Shown here: piece by piece, positions 38,031 through 46,024 of the stretch
How the letters are laid out: the number at the start of each line of letters is the position of its first letter
Position numbering within the stretch: the first letter of the stretch is position 1
Source of the DNA: Bradyrhizobium sp. 195
Lineage (GTDB): Bacteria > Pseudomonadota > Alphaproteobacteria > Rhizobiales > Xanthobacteraceae
Assembly: GCF_023101665.1 (NCBI RefSeq)
Contig: NZ_CP082161.1
Coordinates: forward strand, 5,208,001-5,272,000
Direction: 5' to 3'
DNA: 64,000 bases
Made by a program: the position numbers and the translations under genes
The notes under the pieces: model-generated
Told to the model about the DNA's origin: nothing
What the model saw: the letters and a program-made list of their open reading frames with translations, nothing else
The model's database searches: none

Positions 38031-38238
38031 GTTTAAATTGTCGCTCCGCAGCCCGGATGCAGTGAAGCAAAATCCGGAACCTTCGTGCTCGAGGCAAAGA
38101 ATCCCGGATTACGCTCGCTCCATCCGGGCTACGAACTGCATCCGTCAGACGGAACCGACAACGCGCAATCGTGAATTGGGACGCTCGCCTCTTCGCGCTA
38201 AGAAGACCCCGGGGGCGCATCACACATGCGTCAGAGCC

Positions 38239-39411
38239 GTGCCAGCCGTTGTCACTTCATCGCACCTCACCCGGCGCGCGCTCTCCCGGGCAGCGCTCAT
38301 TCCACTCGCCATCGCGCTTCGCCCGCGCCGCGCCTCGGCGGATTCCGACATGATCGCGCAGATGCGCGACATCGTTGCGAACGAGCTGACGCCGACCGCG
38401 ACGCCGGACCATGCAGGGGGCCTGGCTGCCGCGCTCTATGCCGGACGCCATGTCGAGTTCTTCAGCTATGGTCTTGCCGACGATGTCACGAAGCGGCCGG
38501 TGACGCCGGACACGCTGTTCAACCTCGCGTCATTGCGAAAACCGTTCGAGGCGGCTCTCGTCGCGCTCGGCGTGCTGCGCGGCGAGCTGCGGCTCGACGA
38601 CCGCCTGCCGAAATACCTGCCCGAACTGGACGGCACCTATATCCGCAACGTTACCGTTGGCCAGTTGGTCACGCATAGCTCGGGGCTGTTGCTGCCGACC
38701 GACCATCCGCCCTGGCCGAACGAGCAGTACACGCGCGAGCGGTTCATCGCCATGCTGAACGCCTTCGCGCCGGCGCCCGGCATTGCGCCCGGCCGGCAGC
38801 GCATCTACACCCATGCCGGCTACGTGGTGCTTCAGCTCGTGCTCGAGCGCTGCTACGGCAAGCCGATCCACGCGCTGATCCAGCACCGCATTCTCCGGCC
38901 CCTCGCCATGGAAGCCACCTTCATCCCCGAGCGCGGCGCAGACAATCGCGCCGTCATGGACGAGGCCTGGATGCAGCGCGTGGTCCAGGGCTATTCCGAC
39001 CAGGGCGTGGCGATCGGCCCAATCGGCAGCCAGCAGAGCTATTTCGACTTTCCCGGCACGGGCCAGATGTTCTCCTCCGCCCGGGATCTTGCCGCTTTCG
39101 CAGCGGCCTGCGTCGACGGCCGGGCGATCGATCCGCATTTGCGCGAGGCGCTGCGGATGACGCAGCGTGAGGTCGTCCGCGTCGACGAGAAATTCGGACA
39201 GGCCATGGCCTGGGAGACCGTGCATCTCCCTGATGCCACCGTCGTCGACAAGCCGGGCGGCCTCAACAACGCCTCGGGCTATATCGGCCTGGTGCCGTCG
39301 CGGCGGATCGCCATCGTCATGTTCGCCAATCGCGGCGAGTATCCGCACGAGATCGCCCGCTACAAGATATTGCCGGCACTGGCGCGGCTGCTGGCATCGC
39401 ACGCCGGCTGA
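38239..39411 (+). CDS. Serine hydrolase, AmpC-like class C beta-lactamase family
   Basis: About 390 residues. The N-terminus has a Tat-like signal (TRRALSRAALIPLAIAL). The nucleophile motif is NLASLRKPFEA (SxxK), the second motif RIYTHAGYVVL has YTH in place of the usual YxN, and DKPGGLNNASGYIGLVPSRRIAIVMFANRG corresponds to the KTG region (here KPG). The changes suggest an esterase or peptidase-type relative rather than a proven beta-lactamase. GTG 38239 is the first suitable start; the longer upstream frame crosses the ArsR promoter and is discarded. Confidence 0.85.
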   Translation: MPAVVTSSHLTRRALSRAALIPLAIALRPRRASADSDMIAQMRDIVANELTPTATPDHAGGLAAALYAGRHVEFFSYGLADDVTKRPVTPDTLFNLASLRKPFEAALVALGVLRGELRLDDRLPKYLPELDGTYIRNVTVGQLVTHSSGLLLPTDHPPWPNEQYTRERFIAMLNAFAPAPGIAPGRQRIYTHAGYVVLQLVLERCYGKPIHALIQHRILRPLAMEATFIPERGADNRAVMDEAWMQRVVQGYSDQGVAIGPIGSQQSYFDFPGTGQMFSSARDLAAFAAACVDGRAIDPHLREALRMTQREVVRVDEKFGQAMAWETVHLPDATVVDKPGGLNNASGYIGLVPSRRIAIVMFANRGEYPHEIARYKILPALARLLASHAG

Positions 39412-39422
39412 GCCTTAAAACA

Positions 39423-39449
39423 GAAAGCCCCGGCCGAGCCGGGGCTTTC
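39423..39449. terminator. Bidirectional hairpin terminator
   Basis: 12-bp perfect arms GAAAGCCCCGGC / complement around CGA, flanked by AAAACA and CC, between the convergent serine hydrolase and porin genes. Confidence 0.85.
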
Positions 39450-39474
39450 CACACCAGGATGGGACCGGGATGGA

Positions 39475-40299
39475 TCAATACCTGGCGACGACGGGTCCGC
39501 CGAACTTGTAGTTCACACCGACGCGCACGATGTTCGACCTGAGATCGACCGAATGGGTGAAGGTCTGGGCCGGCAACGCCACACCAACGTTGAAATTGTT
39601 GCTGGTCATGCTGCTGCGGCCGAGATCGACATAGAGATATTCGGCCTTCAACGACCAGCCGTTGCCAACGGCGTATTCACCGCCGAGACCTGCCGTCCAG
39701 CCGACGCGGGTGTCGCGGATCGCTCCGGACTCGGTCGCGCCTGCAAAGGTGTCCGTGAAGCTGAAATTGCCCTTCACCTCGGCGATGGCGGCACCGCCGG
39801 TGGCGTAGATCAGCCAGCTCGGTGTCGCGAGGAAGCCGATGCGGCCACGAATGGTGGCGAGCCAATCGGCCGAGACCGACGAATTGACGGTGAAGGTGGT
39901 CGGCGCGCAGCAGGGATACAATGCCGTGCTGCTCGCGCTGCCCTTGAAGCCGAAATAGTTGATGTCGCCCTCGAGGCCGAGCACGGCGTTGTTGACCTGC
40001 CAGTTGTAGCCGGCGGTGAAGCCGCCGGTCACGCCGGAGCTGTTGATGTGCTGGGCGCCGACCGATCCGATGGCGGTCACGCTCGAATCCGCGAAATAGG
40101 CGGCCACCGGAAACAACGTGGTGGTGGCGGGGTTCGCGCTGCCCCACTGCCCGCCGACATTGCCGCCGACGTAGAAGCCGGTCCAGTTATAGGCCGGCGC
40201 CATCACCGGCGCCTTGGTGTAATGCGCCGCGAGGTCAGCCGCCTGAACGGATGCGGTCCCCAGGACAACCGAAGCGATCGCCAGCAAAAACTTGTTCAT
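39475..40299 (-). CDS. Omp31/OmpA-like outer membrane beta-barrel protein
   Basis: A 274-residue protein. Signal peptide FLLAIASVVLGTASVQA, then the rhizobial Omp25/Omp31 N-terminus (APVMAPAYNWTGFYVGGNVGGQWG). Alternating aromatic strands follow (VTGGFTAGYNWQVNNAVLGLEGDINY, SLKAEYLYVDLG) and a C-terminal VGVNYKFGGPVVARY ending in an aromatic residue, as needed for barrel insertion. Two adjacent Cys (PCCAPT) sit in a predicted surface loop. Confidence 0.92.
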   Translation of the reverse strand: MNKFLLAIASVVLGTASVQAADLAAHYTKAPVMAPAYNWTGFYVGGNVGGQWGSANPATTTLFPVAAYFADSSVTAIGSVGAQHINSSGVTGGFTAGYNWQVNNAVLGLEGDINYFGFKGSASSTALYPCCAPTTFTVNSSVSADWLATIRGRIGFLATPSWLIYATGGAAIAEVKGNFSFTDTFAGATESGAIRDTRVGWTAGLGGEYAVGNGWSLKAEYLYVDLGRSSMTSNNFNVGVALPAQTFTHSVDLRSNIVRVGVNYKFGGPVVARY

Positions 40300-40571
40300 T
40301 CCAGTCTCCTTGCCCCACGCGATTGACCTCGCGTTTCGAATGCGCGCGGCTAAAAGGCAACCGGCGCAGTGAGGGCATAGGGCGTGCGCCGCTGCTCGTC
40401 TTGGGCTGCGGCGAAGTTCATAAGGACTGTGACGTAGTGTGAGCCTCAGATCGTGCGAACGGATGACGGGTGTGGCCGGAGAGCCACGCATCAACCACCA
40501 CTGGCGGCGCGCAGCGCAACGCCGGTGTCGCATCACGACAAGACCACCAGGGCGCGATTCGGCTCTGGGCC

Positions 40572-41276
40572 TCAGACCGAGCGCGTCAGCCCGCCGTCGA
40601 CGCGGATGTTCTGGCCGGTGATGTAAGCCGCGCCGTCGGAGGCCAGGAACGAGATCGTCGCCGCGACCTCCTCGACCTTGCCGTAGCGCTTCATCGGCAC
40701 GGTGTCGCGGCGCGCATCCAGCTGCGGCAGGCTGTCGATCCAGCCCGGCAAAACGTTGTTCATGCGGATGTTGTCGGCGGCATGGGTGTCGGTGAAGATC
40801 TTGGTGAAGGCGGCAAGGCCGGCGCGGAACACCGCCGAGGTCGGGAACATCGCGCTGGGCTCGAACGCCCAGGCGGTCGAGATGTTGATGATGGCGCCAC
40901 CCTTTTGCACCTGCATGATCGGCGTCACCAGCCGCGTCGGACGGATCACGTTCAGCAGATACGTGTCGAGGCCGGTGTGCCACTGCTCGTCGGTGATCTC
41001 GGTGATCGGCGCGCGCGGCCCGTGGCCAGCGCTGTTGACGAGGACGTCGATCCGTCCCCACTTCGCGAGAGTGCCGTCGACGAGACGCTTCAGGTCGTCG
41101 TTCTCCTTGTTCGAGCCGGTGACGCCGAGCCCGCCGAGTTCGGCGGCCAGCGCCTCGCCCTTGCCGGAAGACGACAGGATCGCGACGCGAAACCCGTCCG
41201 CCGCCAGCCGCCGCGCAGCCCCTGCCCCCATGCCGCTGCCGCCGGCGGTAACGAGCGCAACCTTCTCTGCTGCCAT
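40572..41276 (-). CDS. Atypical SDR family protein lacking the catalytic YxxxK
   Basis: A 234-residue SDR fold protein. The cofactor motif VTAGGSGMGAGAARRL, LVNSAGHGPRAP and the C-terminal ITGQNIRVDGGLTRSV are intact. Where YxxxK is expected, after NISTAWAFEPSAMF, the sequence reads SAVFRAGLAAF, placing Ser and Arg at the Tyr and Lys positions. The reductase may be inactive or use another mechanism. It is divergent from a GNAT gene. Confidence 0.85.
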   Translation of the reverse strand: MAAEKVALVTAGGSGMGAGAARRLAADGFRVAILSSSGKGEALAAELGGLGVTGSNKENDDLKRLVDGTLAKWGRIDVLVNSAGHGPRAPITEITDEQWHTGLDTYLLNVIRPTRLVTPIMQVQKGGAIINISTAWAFEPSAMFPTSAVFRAGLAAFTKIFTDTHAADNIRMNNVLPGWIDSLPQLDARRDTVPMKRYGKVEEVAATISFLASDGAAYITGQNIRVDGGLTRSV

Positions 41277-41341
41277 GACCGATCATCCCTTGAGTTGAGG
41301 CGAGCCACAGGCTCGGCCTATCATGAGGCCTTCTACAGCCA

Positions 41342-41357
41342 GACCTGCCGGCAGGTC
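41342..41357. promoter_or_regulatory. 16-bp perfect palindrome between divergent SDR and GNAT genes
   Basis: GACCTGCC followed directly by its complement. It lies 37 bases before the GNAT start and 66 bases before the SDR start and could be an operator; no regulator gene is adjacent. Confidence 0.4.
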
Positions 41358-41393
41358 CATGGTCGAAGGACGCTACCTCATGAGCAATGCGAG

Positions 41394-42236
41394 ATGAGTG
41401 ATTTGCAGATCCGCAATTTGCGCCCCGGGGAGATCTCTCTCGCCACCGACTGGGCCGCGGCCGAGGGCTGGAATCCGGGCCTCAGCGATGCCGCCTGCTT
41501 CGCGGTTCCCGACGCGCAAGGCTTCTTCGTCGGCGAGATCGATGGCGAACCGGTCGCGACCGTTTCCTGCGTCAACTACGACGACCGCTTCGCCTTCCTC
41601 GGCTTCTATATCGTGCGCGCAGACGTGCGCGGCTCTGGCCACGGCCTGCGCATCTGGAATGCGGCGATCGCGCATGCGGGCGCGCGCGTGATCGGGCTCG
41701 ACGGCGTCGTGGCGCAGCAGGACAATTACAGGAAATCCGGCTTCCAGCTCGCTTACGCCAACATCCGCTATGGCGGCATCGCCGCCGCGCCCGTGGAGCC
41801 GCCGGTCGATGTCGTTGCGCTCGACAAAATCCCGTTTGCAAATGTGGAGACCGACGATGCCACCGTTTTCCCGGCCCGGCGCAGCGCCTTCCTGCGCGCC
41901 TGGATCAACACGTCGGGCCATGCTGGACGCGCGCTCGTGCGCGACGGCAGGCTCGCCGCATGGGGCGTGATCCGGCCGTGCCGGACCGGCCACAAGATCG
42001 GCCCGCTCGTCGCCGACGACCGCGCGGCGGCGGAGACGATCGTGCAGGCCCTGCTTGCGAGCGCCGATATCGGCGAAGTCTTCCTCGACGTCCCCGCCTT
42101 CAATCGCGAGGCGATCGCGCTCGCGGAGGCGCTCGGGCTCAAGCCGGTGTTCGAGACCGCGCGGATGTACACGGGGCCGATTGCGCCGCTGCACATCGAC
42201 CGCGTCTTCGGCGTGACCAGCTTTGAGCTAGGTTAG
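41394..42236 (+). CDS. GNAT family N-acetyltransferase with C-terminal second GNAT-like domain
   Basis: A 280-residue protein. The N-terminal GNAT domain (1-130) shows IRNLRPGEISLATDWAAAEGWNPG, FFVGEIDGEPVATVSCVNYD and the acetyl-CoA loop VRADVRGSGHGLRIW. A second Acetyltransf_18-like half (150-275) contains GRALVRDGRLAAWGVIRPCRTGHKIGPLVAD and EALGLKPVFETARMYTGP. Substrate unknown; this two-domain form resembles YitH/GNAT pairs. ATG 41394 follows the short motif GCGAG. Confidence 0.88.
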   Translation: MSDLQIRNLRPGEISLATDWAAAEGWNPGLSDAACFAVPDAQGFFVGEIDGEPVATVSCVNYDDRFAFLGFYIVRADVRGSGHGLRIWNAAIAHAGARVIGLDGVVAQQDNYRKSGFQLAYANIRYGGIAAAPVEPPVDVVALDKIPFANVETDDATVFPARRSAFLRAWINTSGHAGRALVRDGRLAAWGVIRPCRTGHKIGPLVADDRAAAETIVQALLASADIGEVFLDVPAFNREAIALAEALGLKPVFETARMYTGPIAPLHIDRVFGVTSFELG

Positions 42237-42244
42237 AGCGCAGC

Positions 42245-42691
42245 TCAATAGCAGCGCATGATGTTGACGGTGTGCTCGCTGCCGCCGCGGCCGGGCACCG
42301 TCACCTGCTCCGTCGGGCAGCTCGGCACATAGGGCCGGTCGGACGGCACGACGTTCGGCGGGAAGCGATGCGTCCAGTCCCAGGGAACGTCGTAGGTGTA
42401 GGTGTAGCGCACGTCGGTGGACACCGGCTGCCCGGCATCGACGAAGGGCTGGCTGTAGCCGGCGCCGTCGTAGAAGAACCCGCCGCCGCCCGGCCAGTAG
42501 ACCCAGGGATTATTCCGCCGATGGAACCGGCCTCCCGGCCCGATCGGCGCACGCGCCATTGCGCCGGACGGCGCAGCCGTCACCCCATGCGGCGCGGCGC
42601 CGCCGGGTCTGGCAAAACTGTCATTGGCGGGAAGGAGCAGCACGGCTGTGTAGAGCGAGGCGAGCAAGGCCCCATGCATTCTATACGTCAT
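42245..42691 (-). CDS. Small exported proline/glycine/tyrosine-rich protein
   Basis: A 148-residue protein. A signal peptide (ALLASLYTAVLLLPANDSFA) is followed by an Ala/Pro-rich linker and an aromatic segment (NPWVYWPGGGGFFYDG, VRYTYTYDVPWDWTHRFPP). The C-terminus has two Cys (PSCPTEQVTV, NIMRCY) that may form a disulfide. No family recognised. ATG 42691 is the best start. Confidence 0.7.
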   Translation of the reverse strand: MTYRMHGALLASLYTAVLLLPANDSFARPGGAAPHGVTAAPSGAMARAPIGPGGRFHRRNNPWVYWPGGGGFFYDGAGYSQPFVDAGQPVSTDVRYTYTYDVPWDWTHRFPPNVVPSDRPYVPSCPTEQVTVPGRGGSEHTVNIMRCY

Positions 42692-42974
42692 GATACGCAC
42701 CAACTCGTTTGGCTTAAGCGATTGCGGCTCCCCGCAGCCACGCTAGGCCGGGCCGTCGCCCACCCGCAAACGTATAATTAATTATTGGTTAAGGCACGGG
42801 ATTAACCGCGGAACAACTGCGGCAAGTCGACCGAAATTCTCCGCTGATCGACACTTCGTTCCGCGAAAAGCCCCTCATAACCAGTTGATCGGAGTTGATC
42901 GCGGGCGGCCAACAGGTCCGGAACGCTCCCGCACTGCAACCGTTGGCTCCCGACACAAGCAAGGAGCATCTCGA

Positions 42975-43256
42975 ATGCAGAACAAGTCAAAACTCCTCTG
43001 CCTGATCACGGCATCACTCGTCGCCGGCACTGCGGCTGCCTCGGCGCAGGGCTACGACTGGAATGGTCCGCGCGTGGGTTGGGACCGCACCGCGTCCCCT
43101 TACGAGCCGGTTCAGCCGCGTGCGTACTATCCTGATGTCGCGGGACCTTACGGCGCAATCAACGGCAGCAACCATCCGACCCCGAGCTCGACACAGGGCG
43201 ACGTCGGCCCTGGTGGCAACAACAACGGCACGCTGACCGGCGGCTATCGCTGGTAG
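42975..43256 (+). CDS. Small exported protein of unknown function
   Basis: A 93-residue protein with AAGGAG eight bases before the ATG. Signal peptide KLLCLITASLVAGTAAASAQ, then a short aromatic, Pro/Gly/Asn-rich mature part (GYDWNGPRVGWDR, AYYPDVAGPYGAINGSNH, GGNNNGTLTGGYRW). No enzyme motif. It lies head-to-tail, across a terminator, with the curlin-like cluster. Confidence 0.75.
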   Translation: MQNKSKLLCLITASLVAGTAAASAQGYDWNGPRVGWDRTASPYEPVQPRAYYPDVAGPYGAINGSNHPTPSSTQGDVGPGGNNNGTLTGGYRW

Positions 43257-43269
43257 GGCGCCCGACGTG

Positions 43270-43300
43270 AGGCCCACCGTCCACATCGGACGGTGGGCCT
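43270..43300. terminator. Bidirectional hairpin terminator
   Basis: 13-bp perfect arms AGGCCCACCGTCC / complement with a 5-base loop, followed by TTCGT. It closes both the small exported gene and the curlin-like cluster. Confidence 0.85.
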
Positions 43301-43307
43301 TCGTGCG

Positions 43308-43601
43308 TCAACGGCCCTGCTGCTTGCGCAGCCAGTCGAGCATGTCCTGCGGCGTTCCAGTGCCTTCTCCAGTACCTTGCGTCACGATCGCGGTGTTGCC
43401 GCCGCTGCGGCGATAGACCGTCGTGCGCCCGGGTTCCTTCTCGATCTTGACCTCGGCCTGCGCCGGATCGCCGCTCTGAGTGATCACCGACGTGCCGTTT
43501 TCGTCCTGGACCACCGTGCTGTAACCGTCGCCGGCGCCGGCCGGCGCCGCCGCAATCACGCTCATGAGTCCTATTCCGGATGCGAGCAGGAGCAACCTCA
43601 T
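43308..43601 (-). CDS. Small exported protein downstream of curlin-like genes
   Basis: A 97-residue protein with GGAGG upstream of ATG 43601. Signal peptide LLLLASGIGLMSVIAAAPAGA. The mature part contains STVVQDENGTSVITQSGD and NTAIVTQGTGEG, reminiscent of single degenerate curlin repeats, and a charged tail (DMLDWLRKQQGR). Being last in the curlin-like cluster, it may be a minor subunit, chaperone or surface-capping component; this is inference. Confidence 0.7.
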   Translation of the reverse strand: MRLLLLASGIGLMSVIAAAPAGAGDGYSTVVQDENGTSVITQSGDPAQAEVKIEKEPGRTTVYRRSGGNTAIVTQGTGEGTGTPQDMLDWLRKQQGR

Positions 43602-43613
43602 GTCACACCTCCA

Positions 43614-43842
43614 TCATCGGCTGAACTGAAAGATCGCCAGCCAGTTGAAACGCCCGAACTGCCTTACGGCTCCCGAATTCATGTCTCCGATCTGGAGCAG
43701 GAGCGCGTTGGTTGGAATTGCCGATCTGGGTGATATCGGCGGTGTTGCTCACACCGGACTGACCGATGATCGCATTGGTGGTGCCGCCCACCTGGATCAC
43801 GTTGGCATAGTTGCGCGTGCCAGCGGCGAGCTCGCTCGCCTG
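43614..43842 (-). pseudogene. Decayed curlin-repeat segment
   Basis: Directly after the stop of the 43843-44253 gene the same frame continues with curlin-type repeats (YANVIQVGGTTNAIIGQSG, SNTADITQIGNSN). Repeat homology then shifts by one frame (NALLLQIGDMNSGAVRQFG, ending FNWLAIFQFSR and TGA at 43614-43616). It has no signal peptide and no good start. It looks like the remains of a fourth repeat gene or a lost 3' extension. Confidence 0.65.
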
Positions 43843-44253
43843 TTACGGGCCGGTCTGGACGATCGTCGAGGCGTTGACCGTGCCAAATTGCGCCACCGTG
43901 CCCGCGTTCATCGCGCCGAGCTGGGATATCAGGCTGGTCGCCGACTGACCGGTCTGACCGACGAACGCGAGATTGTTCGCTCCCGTCTGCCCGATCGATG
44001 CGGAAGTCGTCCCGCCGAATTGCAGAACGCCCGTGGCATTGTTGGTGCCGTTCTGCGTCACGGTCGCACTGGTACTGCCGCCGATCATGAACACGCCCGC
44101 CATGTTGAGCTGACTGTTCTGATTGAGCACGACGGGCGGGCCGCCGACCGAGACGATGGTCTTGATGTCGGCGGTCTGGGCACCGGCCGACCCGGCGCCG
44201 ACCGAGCACAAAGCGAGCATGATGGCGCCCGCGCATCCCAAATGATGTTTCAT
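43843..44253 (-). CDS. Curlin-like repeat protein A
   Basis: A 136-residue secreted protein: signal peptide (GAIMLALCSVGAGSAGAQ), then degenerate repeats of the NxAxVxQxG type (NSQLNMAGVFMIGG, TSATVTQNGTNNATGVLQFGG, TSASIGQTGANNLAFVGQTG, NAGTVAQFG). It ends NASTIVQTGP, matching the C-termini of its two neighbours, which indicates the TAA at 43843 is the native stop. Curlin repeats form stacked amyloid beta-strands in CsgA/CsgB; amyloid formation here is inferred. Confidence 0.82.
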   Translation of the reverse strand: MKHHLGCAGAIMLALCSVGAGSAGAQTADIKTIVSVGGPPVVLNQNSQLNMAGVFMIGGSTSATVTQNGTNNATGVLQFGGTTSASIGQTGANNLAFVGQTGQSATSLISQLGAMNAGTVAQFGTVNASTIVQTGP

Positions 44254-44279
44254 GACATGCCTCGCCACTTCGGATCTGC

Positions 44280-44672
44280 TCACGGAGCCTGCTGGATGAT
44301 CGTCGAGCCGTTCAGGATTCCGAGCTGTCCGACGCCGGCCGTGTTGTTGGCACCGATCTGGCCGATCAGGCTCGAATTGATGCCACCGACCTGGCCGGCC
44401 AGCGCGGTGTTGGATGCAGTCGCGGTGGTGCCGCCCTGCCCGATCACCGAATTGTTGACGGTCAGGAGCGAGCCCGTCTGCAAGGTGGTCGCGGTATTGG
44501 TGGCGCCGAACTGCAGCGTCGTGGCGCTGTTGCTGGTGCCGCCGCTCTGCGAAATGAACGAAGTGTTGGTCGTTCCGAACTGCAGCACGCTGGCGCTGTT
44601 GCCGGCCTGTGCATCGGCGGCCGTCAGCGCACCGAACGCTGCAACCGTTGCAATGAAATAGGTGATCCGCAT
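44280..44672 (-). CDS. Curlin-like repeat protein B
   Basis: A 130-residue protein with a signal peptide (TYFIATVAAFGALTAADAQA) followed by repeats NSASVLQFGTTN, TSFISQSGGTSN, SATTLQFGATN, TATTLQTG, NNSVIGQGG, NTALAGQVGGIN, SSLIGQIGANN and TAGVGQLG, ending NGSTIIQQAP. It is 26 bases upstream of curlin-like A on the same strand. The Q-x-G spacing of about ten residues per strand resembles CsgA-type units but is less regular. Confidence 0.82.
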   Translation of the reverse strand: MRITYFIATVAAFGALTAADAQAGNSASVLQFGTTNTSFISQSGGTSNSATTLQFGATNTATTLQTGSLLTVNNSVIGQGGTTATASNTALAGQVGGINSSLIGQIGANNTAGVGQLGILNGSTIIQQAP

Positions 44673-44792
44673 GTCAATTCCTCCGCGAGAATAAGCGAGC
44701 CATCGCAATTGATCGGCCGGCCGGTTGCGGTGCATTCGAGGATGGCGCGGACGCACCGCAACTGGATGCGTCCGGCCAAACGGTTGCGTGGT

Positions 44793-45194
44793 TCAGTGCG
44801 CCGTCTGCGAGACGGTGCTGCCGTTGATGCCGAACACGCTGAGCTGGCCGACGCTGGCGGCGTTGTTCTGCAGCGCGGGCGGCCCGAACGAGTTCTGGGT
44901 GATCGAGCTGCCGTTGTTGCCGAACGCGACCTGACCGGTGGTTGCCGTGTTCTGCACGCCGACCTGGTTCACCGTGCTGCCGTTGTTGAGCGAGGCGGAG
45001 CTGGTGCCCTGCATCGTGGTCGCAGTGTTCACGATGCCGAGCTGGCTGGTCGAGGAAGTGTCGTTGGTGAGTCCCTGCTGCGAAACGCTCGAGCCGTTCA
45101 CGAGTCCGACCTGCACCGTGGTCGAGGTGTTGGCGGCCTGCGCGGCGGAGGACAGGGCGAACAATGCAACGGAAGCAAAAAGAAATTTACGCAT
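44793..45194 (-). CDS. Curlin-like repeat protein C
   Basis: A 133-residue protein. Signal peptide KFLFASVALFALSSAAQA, then repeats NTSTTVQVGLVN, GSSVSQQGLTN, DTSSTSQLGIVN, TATTMQG, NNGSTVNQVGVQN, TATTGQVAFGNN and GSSITQN. It ends INGSTVSQTAH. It is the first of the three repeat genes in transcription order, beginning with a GGA-containing leader (ATACTCCATG). The three proteins share architecture but little identity, suggesting distinct major/minor subunits. Confidence 0.82.
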   Translation of the reverse strand: MRKFLFASVALFALSSAAQAANTSTTVQVGLVNGSSVSQQGLTNDTSSTSQLGIVNTATTMQGTSSASLNNGSTVNQVGVQNTATTGQVAFGNNGSSITQNSFGPPALQNNAASVGQLSVFGINGSTVSQTAH

Positions 45195-45376
45195 GGAGTA
45201 TCCCTTTCTGGCCAAGTTGTCTGAGTGGCTGAGTACGGATGCCGTCTTGGAAGAGGCCGACATCGTAGGGATACTGTGAACCGATCGTGGCCTGCGCGAC
45301 AGACTGCAGTTCATGCTAATCGGTACGGACTAGACGTTGCGCGAAATGTCGGCACATGAAAGCGCAGGAGCAGCTT

Positions 45377-46024
45377 CTATCCCATGCCGGCGCGTGTCGT
45401 CCCCGCTTCGCGCTCCATGCTGTCAATCAGCCGCACCACTTCGATCGGCGTACGCAGCTCCAGCTTTCGCATCATCCTGGCGCGATGGACCTTCGCCGTC
45501 ACTTCGCTCACGCCGAGCCGCGCCGCGATCTGCTTGGCGACGAGCCCTTCGGCCATCAGCAGCATGATCTCGCGTTCTCGCGCCGTCAGCGTCTCGACCC
45601 GCTGGCGGGCTTCCCGCACCGTGTCTTCGCGTTCGAGCCGCCTGCGATCGCGCTCGATGCCATGCCGGATCGCGTCGAGGATCTCCTGCTCGCGAAAGGG
45701 TTTTGGCAGAAATTCGACCGCGCCGCGCTTCATGGCTTCGACCGAGACGCGGACGTCGGAATGGCCGCTGATGAAGACGATCGGGATAGGCACGCCCGTC
45801 TCGGCGAGCCGGCGCTGAAGCTCGAGGCCGGTCGGCGACGTGCCCGGAAAGCGGACATCGAGCACAAGGCACGCAGGCCCGGGCGAAATATTCTCCGCGA
45901 GGAATTCTTCCGTCGAAGCGAACAGCTTCACCTGGTGTCCGGTCTCCTCGCACAGACTTCCGATCGCGGTTCGAATCTGAATCTCGTCGTCAACGATATA
46001 AACTATGGCTTGACCTGAATTCAT
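45377..46024 (-). CDS. FixJ/NarL family response regulator
   Basis: A 215-residue protein. Receiver (1-125): VYIVDDEIQIRTAI, phosphoacceptor in LVLDVRFPG, IVFISGHSDV and FLPKPF. C-terminal LuxR HTH: LTAREREIMLLMAEGLVAKQIAARLGVSEVTAKVHRARMMRKL in segments. This is FixJ-type with the GHSDV/KPF signature. It is upstream of the curlin-like cluster on the same strand with a 182-base gap; a role in controlling that cluster is a positional inference. No cognate kinase is adjacent. Confidence 0.93.
   Translation of the reverse strand: MNSGQAIVYIVDDEIQIRTAIGSLCEETGHQVKLFASTEEFLAENISPGPACLVLDVRFPGTSPTGLELQRRLAETGVPIPIVFISGHSDVRVSVEAMKRGAVEFLPKPFREQEILDAIRHGIERDRRRLEREDTVREARQRVETLTAREREIMLLMAEGLVAKQIAARLGVSEVTAKVHRARMMRKLELRTPIEVVRLIDSMEREAGTTRAGMG

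Noticed and set aside
43843..43845. Premature nonsense mutation in curlin-like protein A
   Set aside because: The two neighbouring paralogues end with the same N(G/A)STxxQ tail just before their stops, so this TAA is most likely native; the downstream repeats are treated as a separate relict.
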